A stretch of DNA of 64,000 nucleotides, taken from Leptodontidium sp. MPI-SDFR-AT-0119. Its lineage: Eukaryota; Ascomycota; Leotiomycetes; Helotiales; Leptodontidiaceae. This document shows, piece by piece, positions 55,687 through 64,000 of the stretch. Made by a program: the position numbers and the translations under genes. A model generated the notes under the pieces. It was not told the origin of the DNA and searched no databases. It saw nothing but the letters and a program-made list of their open reading frames with translations. The stretch lies in contig JAHLEZ010000015.1 of assembly GCA_020726505.1 (NCBI GenBank), forward strand, positions 1,984,001 to 2,048,000, in the 5' to 3' direction. The stretch's first letter is position 1; each line of letters opens with the position of its first letter.

Positions 55687-58600
55687 ATGAAGCTTTCATC
55701 ATGGCTGAGGCAATCAGCTGCTGATCGAGCGCCTGCGATACAATGCGCGCTCATCTTAACATCCCTTGCCCGGGTTTCACAGGCAATCACCTTCAACCCC
55801 GTCCCTTCGGCGAACCTTGCTCTTGACCAACTGGGCCGCGTTGGATTGGCAGGAGATTTCAATGGTATCTCATTGTACGAATTCGAAGGACAGAATGAAA
55901 ATGGATTTAATACCAACGGGAGCCAATCGGTCCTCTCGCGTTTCCCCAATGGAGGCTTCGCCAATCTCGCGGCTGCCGATGCTGGAATACAAGCAATGTG
56001 TACCTTCATGCTGGAGACCGGAGCGATGGCCGGGGTGGTAGTTGGAGGTAACTTCACGAGTTTGGGCGGAATCGAGTCACAAGGCGCCGCGTTGTTCAAT
56101 CCCAATACCTCAGCCATAACGCCCCTGACTGGACTTTCTGGCCAGGTCTCCGCCTTACTTTGCGACCAAGAATCAAGTACGGTTTATGTGGGAGGTAGCT
56201 TCAAGGGTGCGAACTCGACGAATGCCATTGCTTGGGTAGGCACAGCTGGATGGACGAACCTCCCTTTCGCTGGCTTCAATGGACCCGTCACATCCATAAC
56301 CAAGGCTTCAAACGGCAACATTATCTTTGGAGGCTCATTCACAGCCCTCGGAAATGCAAACTCGACTGGCCCGAACCTTCCGGACCAACAGATCATCAAT
56401 ATCTCGGGTGCGAACCTCACCAGTGGTTCTTCAACCTCGACTGCTGGACTCAGCGATCCTGCTAACATTGTCTGTAAGACTGGTGGGGTTGATGGGGCTG
56501 GCAACACTTGGTTACTTGCTGACAACAGTCCCGGATTCTGGAAGGCAACCTTCAGCTTTGGATTCCAGCCAACAAAGCTCAGATTATATAACACCCATCT
56601 GGATGGCCGAGGAACAAAGACCTGGCGATACACCGCATTTCCCATCAATGGGATAATGAACTTTACCTATATCGACCCAGCAACTGGCCAAAATGCATCA
56701 TGCTCTTCGGAATGTCCGTTGAGCAGCAACAGCAGTATCCAGTTCCAGGATTTCCACTTCGTCAACGTGATTGGCATGAACAGCTTCCAGATTGACATAT
56801 CGGCATTCTATGGTAGCGGAGGTGGATTGAACGGAATCGAGCTCTTCCAAGATGATATATTCGCATATGCGATCAACAGATTCAACGAACCTACATGCGC
56901 TGGCATCGAGATCGCCTCGAGCGCAACTCAGACTGGACCCTGGGTTGTGACACCTTCTCAGCAAAGTGTTTCTGAATATCTGGCAGCCTCTGTCTCGGAC
57001 TCTAATGCTGCAAATGTTGTCTTTCTACCTGATATTCGGCAATCTGGAAACTACTCTGTCAATATGTACACTCCAGGTTGTCTCCAGGACAACTCGTGTT
57101 CGAACCGAGGCCGAGTCAACATCACAGGTGTCATGTCAAGCGGCGCTTCATTCACGACTGAAATCTTCCAGACAAATAACTTTGACAAATATGATCAGAT
57201 CTACTTCGGATTCATTGACGCTGGTACTAGCTCTTTCCGTCCCTCGGTCACCCTTTCTGCTGTTGATGGCCAAGATATCAACAACCGGACGATTGTTGCA
57301 CAAAGGGTGGGCTTTACTCTCATTTCTTCCAGTGCTGGTCTTAACAGCCTGTTCGAATATGATCCCACACAGGCAGTTGTCGATACAGCCGACTTCGCCA
57401 ATTCGACCTTCGATGTAGCTGGAATGAGTCTTCCAACAGGAGCTGGTATCAACTCACTTCAGACCTCAGGAAGTACCACTTTTGTTGGAGGCAACTTTTC
57501 AACAGATGACTACGACAATATTTTCGCCGTCTCCGGTTCTGGAGCAACCCCGCTTGCTGATGGTGGTCTCAACGGAGCAGTCACCTCGATGTTTCTCAAC
57601 GGAACCATTCTTTATGTTGGTGGCCAATTTACAAACACCAAATCGGGACGAGCCACAGGGTTGAGCAACGTTGCCGCATACGATACATCTAAGAACGCCT
57701 GGGTGGCCCTTGGTGCTGGAGTCAGTGGGCAGGTTTCTAGTGTTGTTCCGTTGGTGATGAATATTACAACCAACACGCCAGAGGTTGTCATTACTGTCAC
57801 TGGTGACTTCCAACAGATCCTAGCGTTCGGGAGCAACAATTCTGTAGCTGTAACTGGATTCGCGGTCTGGGTACCATCTCGTGGAAATTGGCTCCAGAAT
57901 CTGGACTTCGCTACACCATCAATCAATGGACAACTGACAGCATTCGTTGACCTCCCAGATGGCGGAACTCTATTCACTGGTTCTCTAACCTCTTCTCAGC
58001 TCAGCGCGAACGGAGCTGTGGCCCTCTCCGATTCCCTCAGCACCCTACCTATCAAGATTCAAGCAACACAGGCACAATCTTCATCAAGCCTCACAAAGCG
58101 GGCCAATATAGGCCATAATGTTAGCGGTGTCGTTACGGGATTGTTCTATGAGAACGGTGGACGCAATGTGACCATCCTGGGAGGACACTTCAGTGCAACG
58201 GCATCAAATGGTTCTGTGGTCAACAACCTGGTCTTCATCAACGGGTCAAACTCTGACGTCGTCACGGGTGTCGGTGCATCGCTTTCAAATGACTCCACGA
58301 TTCTGGCTATGGCCATTCAAGAAGACACACTCTACGCTGGAGGATCAATCTCCGGGACGGTCAACGGTGGTGATGTAACTGGGCTTGTGTCGTTCAATCT
58401 CATCACTTCATCGTTCGGTACTCAACCACCATCTCTTTCTGGAGGAAATGTCAACGCCATCTCGATTAGACCAGGTTCTGGAGACGTCTACGCCGCTGGC
58501 AGCTTCTCTGCAGCCGGCTCCCTTGACTGTCCTGCGGTATGTGTTTTCGTCTCCACAGCATCCCAATGGGACCGACCTGGATCGAACCTTGCTGGTACTG

Positions 58601-59418
58601 CCAACGCCATGACTTGGGCAACCTCGACCTCCCTTATAGCTGGTGGCGCACTCACCTTGGATGGAGGCAATGTTTCGCTCGCGACCTATGATACCAAGTC
58701 CCAATCGTGGACTGCCGCCGTTGGAGCGAGTTCAATTCCTGGACCTGTTACCGCCCTCACTGCAGCTAACAGCGATGCTTCTCAACTCTGGGTTGCAGGG
58801 ACTTCCTCGAATGGCTCAACTTTCCTCATGAAGTTCGACGGCACAAATTGGAACTCGGTTGGCGATACACTAGGTAGTGGGACAAGAATTCACAGTCTCC
58901 AAGTCCTCCCTCTCAGCGAAAACCATGATCCTTCAGATTTGGTATCGGGAAGTCAAGCGCTCATGCTTACTGGATCGGTCAACCTTCCAGGCTTTGGCAA
59001 CGCATCTGCTGTGCTATTTAATGGCACGACCTTCCAGCCATTTGCTCTCACGTCGAGTGCCTCGAACAACGGTGGTAGTCTATCCCAGATCTTCTCCCAA
59101 CGGCAAAACTTCTTCAAAACTCCAAGTAAGTCCATGCATCAATATATCGCAACCTCTGTACTAATAAGTTCAGGTGGTAAACTCGCGAAAGGCTTTGTTG
59201 TTCTCATTGCCCTCGCTATTGCCCTTGGCCTGATCTTCTTCCTCGTCATCGCTGGTGTAGTTGCAGAACGCATCAGACGAAAACGCGAAGGTTATGTCCC
59301 TGCACCGACAGCAAGCTTTGATAGGAGTCAAGGCCTCTCAAGAGTTCCCCCGGAACAATTGTTTGGCTCGTTAGCTCAAGGTCGTAGCGGTGTCGAGAAG
59401 CAGAGCGCGAGGATATAA
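55687..59418 (+). CDS. RAX2: Polarity landmark membrane protein RAX2, 2 exons
   Basis: Type I membrane glycoprotein that marks growth sites and keeps the growth axis; in filamentous fungi it acts at septa and hyphal tips. Exons 55687-59125 and 59174-59418; 1227 residues. A signal peptide is present (about residues 1-33, with CALILTSLARVSQA before the cut). A large extracellular region follows, with many N-glycosylation sequons and repeated propeller-type units (VVVGGNFTSLGGIESQGAAL, VYVGGSFKGANSTNAIAWVG, LYVGGQFTNTKSGRATGLSN). One membrane helix lies near the C-terminus (GFVVLIALAIALGLIFFLVI), followed by a short tail with RIRRKREGY. The 48-nt intron (donor GTAAGT, TACTAAT branch) is in frame without a stop; retention would add 16 residues before the membrane helix. 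Confidence 0.92.
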   Translation: MKLSSWLRQSAADRAPAIQCALILTSLARVSQAITFNPVPSANLALDQLGRVGLAGDFNGISLYEFEGQNENGFNTNGSQSVLSRFPNGGFANLAAADAGIQAMCTFMLETGAMAGVVVGGNFTSLGGIESQGAALFNPNTSAITPLTGLSGQVSALLCDQESSTVYVGGSFKGANSTNAIAWVGTAGWTNLPFAGFNGPVTSITKASNGNIIFGGSFTALGNANSTGPNLPDQQIINISGANLTSGSSTSTAGLSDPANIVCKTGGVDGAGNTWLLADNSPGFWKATFSFGFQPTKLRLYNTHLDGRGTKTWRYTAFPINGIMNFTYIDPATGQNASCSSECPLSSNSSIQFQDFHFVNVIGMNSFQIDISAFYGSGGGLNGIELFQDDIFAYAINRFNEPTCAGIEIASSATQTGPWVVTPSQQSVSEYLAASVSDSNAANVVFLPDIRQSGNYSVNMYTPGCLQDNSCSNRGRVNITGVMSSGASFTTEIFQTNNFDKYDQIYFGFIDAGTSSFRPSVTLSAVDGQDINNRTIVAQRVGFTLISSSAGLNSLFEYDPTQAVVDTADFANSTFDVAGMSLPTGAGINSLQTSGSTTFVGGNFSTDDYDNIFAVSGSGATPLADGGLNGAVTSMFLNGTILYVGGQFTNTKSGRATGLSNVAAYDTSKNAWVALGAGVSGQVSSVVPLVMNITTNTPEVVITVTGDFQQILAFGSNNSVAVTGFAVWVPSRGNWLQNLDFATPSINGQLTAFVDLPDGGTLFTGSLTSSQLSANGAVALSDSLSTLPIKIQATQAQSSSSLTKRANIGHNVSGVVTGLFYENGGRNVTILGGHFSATASNGSVVNNLVFINGSNSDVVTGVGASLSNDSTILAMAIQEDTLYAGGSISGTVNGGDVTGLVSFNLITSSFGTQPPSLSGGNVNAISIRPGSGDVYAAGSFSAAGSLDCPAVCVFVSTASQWDRPGSNLAGTANAMTWATSTSLIAGGALTLDGGNVSLATYDTKSQSWTAAVGASSIPGPVTALTAANSDASQLWVAGTSSNGSTFLMKFDGTNWNSVGDTLGSGTRIHSLQVLPLSENHDPSDLVSGSQALMLTGSVNLPGFGNASAVLFNGTTFQPFALTSSASNNGGSLSQIFSQRQNFFKTPSKSMHQYIATSVLISSGGKLAKGFVVLIALAIALGLIFFLVIAGVVAERIRRKREGYVPAPTASFDRSQGLSRVPPEQLFGSLAQGRSGVEKQSARI

Positions 59419-60184
59419 TACCAGTATTTTGAAGGCGTTTGGCTTGGTTAAGAGGCGTTCTGGATAGGGTCGACTGGCAGACCTTCTCCCTTTCTTGTTG
59501 ATGTTTTTCGGCAACATCACCGGCGTTTATATAGCAGAGCAGCGTGCTCTTTGCTGCTTGAGGGGCATATTTGACGGCCTCTTTCACGACACAGGCACCA
59601 CACACATGGCGCCGAATCTACGGCTTCCGTACACACATTTCCTTTTTCAATTACCGAGAGCCTAATGTTTAGAGCTACTACCCCTGATGTTTTTTTTCTT
59701 TCAATCACTTGATCTTCTCTTTGTAAGATAACTTTCTCTGCAGTCCCGTCACAAGGCTGCGAGGTTGAGCAGATCGTTCATGCCTTATGTGGTTCAAACC
59801 AAAAAGGGACGTAATGTACGGGGTTTTTGCGCAGCGATTTAAGTAGAGCAAAAAGAATAATTCAAAATACTCACGCCTTCCATGATGCTTGTGATCTCCC
59901 AAGGGTTGTTCTCTTCTCCACCTAGTTCTCTTCTCCAACTAGTTCTCATCTTCACCTAAACTATCGATTTCTTGCTGTGCTTTTCAGTCGCCGAACTGAA
60001 ATCAGAAAAAGGTCAGAGCACTTGGCAGTAGGTGAAGCAAACCATCGACAGAGAAATTGGGATCATCGAGGTCAAGAAAGACGCAAGGCTTTCTGGGGAT
60101 GTATTCGGGCCTTTAGAGAAATGCCATGGGGAATCTGAGTCTGGAGAAGTGCTCAAGGTATGGGGAACTGGTAAATTACTCCAC

Positions 60185-60200
60185 GGCCGCCGCCGCCGCC
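60185..60200. repeat. (CCG)n microsatellite
   Basis: About five CCG units, directly after the stop of the minus-strand candidate frame at 60200. Confidence 0.55.
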
Positions 60201-60457
60201 TAGAGCTCTTGTCCGAGATCCTTGTGGAGCAGGAGGAGAGGAGCATAGACGTTTGTTTCCCTCCTGGTGGCTTGATCGTTGAGGCTGGTCTGGCGCTGGA
60301 GCAAGGATGCTCGGGATTCTCCAGTCAGCCCAGATATGGAGATATCAGACCCTGGATCAATCAGGCTGTTGATGTTCAACGACCAGCATTCGAATTGCCT
60401 CTTGCAGTCTTGAAAGTCTTGATAGTTTCCAGATCTCGGTGATTTGGGGTGAGGTTT
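60200..60457 (-). CDS. Possible last exon of a small unrecognised gene
   Basis: A minus-strand frame is open for 85 codons from a TTTCCAG acceptor-like site (60464-60458) to TAG at 60200. The translation is polar and protein-like, for example FQDCKRQFECWSLNINSLID and QRQTSLNDQATRRETNVYAP. It has no ATG of its own, so it would need an upstream exon around 60550-60615 that I could not place with confidence. The opposite strand is also open here, so one of the two frames is a shadow. No family recognised. Confidence 0.25.
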   Translation of the reverse strand, partial: KPHPKSPRSGNYQDFQDCKRQFECWSLNINSLIDPGSDISISGLTGESRASLLQRQTSLNDQATRRETNVYAPLLLLHKDLGQEL

Positions 60458-60966
60458 CTGGAAAGTTTGGCCGGTTCGAGGCGTTTATTTGTGCGTGCGG
60501 GTGATTCGGGAAGGGGGAGTAATGAAATAGCAAAAAGGTAAAATTCTCCATTGGGGTACGCCTCATCCTCGTCCTGGTCTTGCCACCCTCCACAAAACGA
60601 GATGTCAACATTCACACTACTGGCAACTAATGCCGGAGTAATGTTTTTGATTCACGGCATCTCGTGACCTGAGACATTCTTCGGTGAGATGCTCGGGGAG
60701 ATTCAGATTTAAGCTCTTGTAGGTTTTGTCTGAAGCCAGCAACTTTGGGTGTCGATCATCTCAACGGTCAGGGGGGAGGGCTGGGCTGAGGAAATGAGCA
60801 CTCCCCAGGCCGGATGTGGGGGACAGGACAAGAGCCCCTAAACCTCTTTGTTGATGCTGAAACACAATCAATCGGTCGATCATCTTTCCCTTCTCCTGCC
60901 TTGCCCTGCCTTGCTGGGGTTGGGAAAAGGATACGCTCAGGGGTGTGCTGCGCTGCAATGAGAATC

Positions 60967-60986
60967 ATGAGATGAGATGAGATGAG
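60967..60986. repeat. (GATGA)n tract
   Basis: Four GATGA-type pentamers in tandem in non-coding sequence. Confidence 0.55.
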
Positions 60987-62026
60987 CCGACATGGGGATG
61001 GCTATTGGGGCGTTGGCACTGACTGACTGAATTGCTGACTGATAAGGGCCCTAGGTAGGGAGACAATTTTACATGACTTTTGCTCTTCACATGTCTCAGA
61101 GCATCGACCTTGGTCCTCGCTGTCCTCGGCATTCAACGGACGTCTGTGTCAATGCTCAAAATGCTCTTTCAAGATTCGAGATGGGGTCAAATATGGGGCA
61201 GCTAAGTTATGAGATTGATTGACAGGTACGGGGTCGGTGATCAAACCGAAAAGTGCCAGCCTGCTGGACCAGGTAACGCGCTGTGCATGAGGGGATCTTC
61301 AGAGGGGATCTTCAGCAACGAACGCACAGATGCAGAATTGAACAGATGTCTGACAGGTTCGGAAGTGCTCAATCTGAGCCAAGAAAATAAACACGAACAG
61401 GCAAACAAACGGGCAAGTGCTTCTGACGTTTTGTGTATCGTATTTGGAAATTTCAAGAGAAATGAGGCTATTCTGACTTTTTTGACTGACCAACTAACTA
61501 CACTTGCTGGATGTGGTCTGCCAGCTAGGGTGTGAGATTATCGCCAGAATATGTGAGAATAGAAATAGGGTTCATGCCGGCACAGGAGCCGAATGGATTG
61601 CTTGCCTCACTTTTGCAGAGTCGTATCGCATCGGAACTCCCTCTTCTTTTGTGCCCGTGCCCACAACACATACCATGGTATGTTCTGCTTTGCTTACCTC
61701 ACCCGGCCTTGCCTTATTCCAAACCTAGGAAACCTTCTCTTTGTCTGGTACAGAGGCGCCCTATCAAAAGGCTTTCACTCTATTTCTTTCCACGGTTGTC
61801 TGCTGTCCAGTCCATATCTGCACTCTTGCAGGCTGCACACATCCATGATGAGTAGACAGTACATCCACGATCCATCTCCATCCCCCTCATCCTCTCGATC
61901 TTCAGGGACTTCCACTTGCGTCCGGTGGCGTTGGGTAGCTTCTTCGGAAAATCTCCCTCCGCAGAAGCGTTGAAGACGACGGCGCGACGGGTGTAGACTC
62001 TCGACAAGCTAAATTCGAGAATGGAA

Positions 62027-62044
62027 GGATGGATGGATGGATGG
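62027..62044. repeat. (GGAT)n microsatellite
   Basis: Four to five GGAT units in tandem in non-coding sequence. Confidence 0.55.
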
Positions 62045-64000
62045 GATTTTAAACTTTATCTCTTTTTTGCCGTGGCAAGGCATGGCGTAAACGCTTTCAG
62101 AACAATTCAGCTTTTCAAGTTCAGCTACAGCGAGTCAGAAAAGGGGGCTCTGACGCCGGCAGCTGATGGTCTCTTGAGCGCTACCTGCCAACGCCAAACT
62201 GGATTGCCTCTGGTGATGCTCCTTGGCTTTTAGTAACAGTTGTGGCGGAGCAGTAGTAAGTCACGATGGGATCGGAACCGTTTTTGCTATTTTGTGGTTC
62301 TGCTTTTCTTCCGGCCTTGCTTGTGAGGAGAACCTGGAGCTTGCACCTAGGTTCCTGGAGAGCTGGAGCTGCCAGTGCCTGCCCACGAACCTGGAAAATG
62401 CTCGCGATACACTTCTATCGATCGGTCCCAGACAAGGTCGAGGACCCATATCCGCGGACTTGTTTCCAAGCAGGACGACACGACAGGACCGGACACACTG
62501 GGACCACTACTAGGTGGGTCGGTGGATGTGAAGATATCTTGTCCCATAGCTTGACCTTGGCACCTTTGGAAGAAGTCTTGGAGGAGGAGACACTGGAGTG
62601 TGAAGCTTGAAGCTTGAAGAAAGCAGAGCAAGAGTCGACGACGAGGCGGAAGCATGCATCCTCCTCCTCTCCACCTCTCTCTCCACCTTCAACCCCATGG
62701 ACATCCTCAACCCTCAGCGTTCAGGGGTCGCTGCGCCGGGATACTGATTGGCTGCACCCATTTAAGGGACGGCAGAGTGACGTTTGCATGAATGCACCGC
62801 ACCTCACCTCATCTCATCTTGCCCACTCTCTCCACTCTCAACCCAATCGATCGCGGGCATCAATCAGTGAGTGCATTGCATCGATGGGGTTTGACCGCCT
62901 CTTCTCAGGGCTGCCCGCTGAGTGGCCAGCCAGCGCGGAGGATGCCTGTTTTGTTGCCTTTCGTTTCGTTTCGATTTGTTGTGGTGTGTGCGGTGCTGGC
63001 TGGTGGCTGGTGGCTGCGCTGGTTCTACTTGCGTTCTTATCGACCTCGGACTTCCCACCAAACTCTGCCCAAATTCAACACCCAGTTACCCAGCATCTTA
63101 TGTGTGCAGAGTTATTATTCCGACCCGGAGAATCTCTCCGGCTCCGTACTCAGTCAGCAGTGATTGCCATCTTGCGACTTCACGAGTCAGTAGCCATGAC
63201 CTGATGGAAGAGATTGCTAGTACTAGTCCCAGGCGGACTCTTCCAAAGTGCACGCACGCCAGCTTCAACGAGACTAACTAGGTACCTACCTACCTTAACT
63301 AGCTAGGTCATGACTGCGTGACTTGCTCTCCAATCTACTGCTGGCTACAACTCAACGCAACCCAGGTCCAAGGCCAAGGCCAAGAGAGAAAGCCATCCAT
63401 CCATCCCAGAACAAGAGTCCGTGTCCTCTGGGCAGGTAGGTGGATCTGTGGATCTGTGAATCTGCAAAATGTCGAACGGTGACTTGCTGAGTCCCCAATT
63501 GCCGTCCGGATCGACGTGCTTCCCGGTCTTAGTCGATGTTAGTTTATTGAAACACAGCATGAAATCAGAGCTAGCCCACTGTCAGTCACATCCTCGGCCC
63601 TTTCATGAGGTGAGTGAGCAAGCCACAATCGCAAAGCCCTACCTTATTTTCACCACCAGGGATAGTGAGGAGCTACTCTCCTACTTTTGAGGACCGTGCT
63701 GAGTAGTGTGCAACAAGTCGTGACCCTCCATTATCATGGCTGTTATTGAACAAGGTAGTGCTTAATCTTATCCCATCTCGTACCTACAGTATCATCAGCG
63801 GCTCTCGAGACTCTCGAATGGCAGAGGCCTGCTGAACGCCATCGGGCCAATCCTCGGCCTTGCATACCCCGAGCTCATCACCGCTCGTCCCTTTGGCTTT
63901 GGCTGCCCGTCTCCAGTGTCCAGATACTACAGTATCTTGGGTCTTGGATTTGGGACTGTGATGTGACTACGACTGGGACCGGGGTGCGGGAGAACGATCA

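Larger units (their letters stand above)
59419..64000. other. Terminal region without a convincing gene
   Basis: About 4.6 kb. It contains a weak minus-strand coding candidate (60200-60457) and simple repeats: (CCG)n at 60185, (GATGA)n at 60967 and (GGAT)n at 62027. Many short frames overlap on both strands without family likeness. The right end (61-64 kb) is probably the upstream region of a gene beyond the window. Confidence 0.4.

Noticed and set aside
60032..60442. 136-codon plus-strand frame
   Set aside because: It opens with GTG rather than ATG and overlaps a more protein-like frame on the opposite strand.
60473..60485. GGTTCGAGGC resembling a tRNA B-box
   Set aside because: No T-stem or other tRNA arms around it.
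62614..63204. 196-codon plus-strand frame
   Set aside because: Mixed low-complexity composition, overlapping open frames in other phases, no recognisable domain.
63736..64000. Possible first exon MAVIEQ followed by an open frame to the window end
   Set aside because: The intron would be only 35-44 nt, shorter than any other here, and 200 nt of open frame is not significant.

Overview
The window is nuclear DNA of a filamentous ascomycete (Pezizomycotina). The many short introns (about 45-130 nt) with GTRNGY donors and CTAAC/CTGAC branch sites, and genes such as SEC66, LCL3, RAX2, ORC3, UTP12 and a fungal-type 7TM receptor, support this. Gene structure and a caspase-like family common in Helotiales-type fungi suggest Leotiomycetes, but that placement is an inference.

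Layout. 0-25 kb is a dense housekeeping block: BRR2 spliceosomal helicase (minus, cut by the window start), an unrecognised coiled-coil protein, FRS2 (Phe-tRNA synthetase alpha), CPA2 (mitochondrial arginine-specific carbamoyl-phosphate synthase large chain, ten coding exons), NPL4, SEC66, a small orphan, ORC3, a mitochondrial PPR-type protein sharing a 129-bp promoter with ORC3, a degenerate intron-containing tRNA-Ile(UAU), and a GPATCH11-like G-patch protein. 25-41 kb is gene-poor and accessory in look. It holds a caspase-like (peptidase C14-type) gene interrupted by one in-frame TAG, a relic of the same tRNA intron, simple repeats, and then a seven-transmembrane receptor gene with a long pyrimidine-rich leader. 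41-51.5 kb holds a 1614-residue ankyrin-repeat/CorA-like membrane protein, UTP12 (DIP2) and ARPC2, the last two divergent from one 323-bp promoter. 51.5-59.4 kb holds a small basic protein, the LCL3 nuclease and RAX2. 59.4-64 kb has no convincing gene apart from one weak minus-strand candidate.

The genes are mostly independent core functions (splicing, translation, arginine synthesis, protein quality control, secretion, replication, ribosome biogenesis, actin nucleation and polarity) and do not form a cluster. The most unusual items are the caspase-like gene with its stop codon and acidic tail, the ankyrin-CorA fusion that lacks the GMN motif, the decayed tRNA-Ile pair, and CPA2 introns that share sequence words and include a GC-AG intron. 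Exon coordinates were worked out by hand from splice signals, reading frame and remembered family conservation; no alignment was run.
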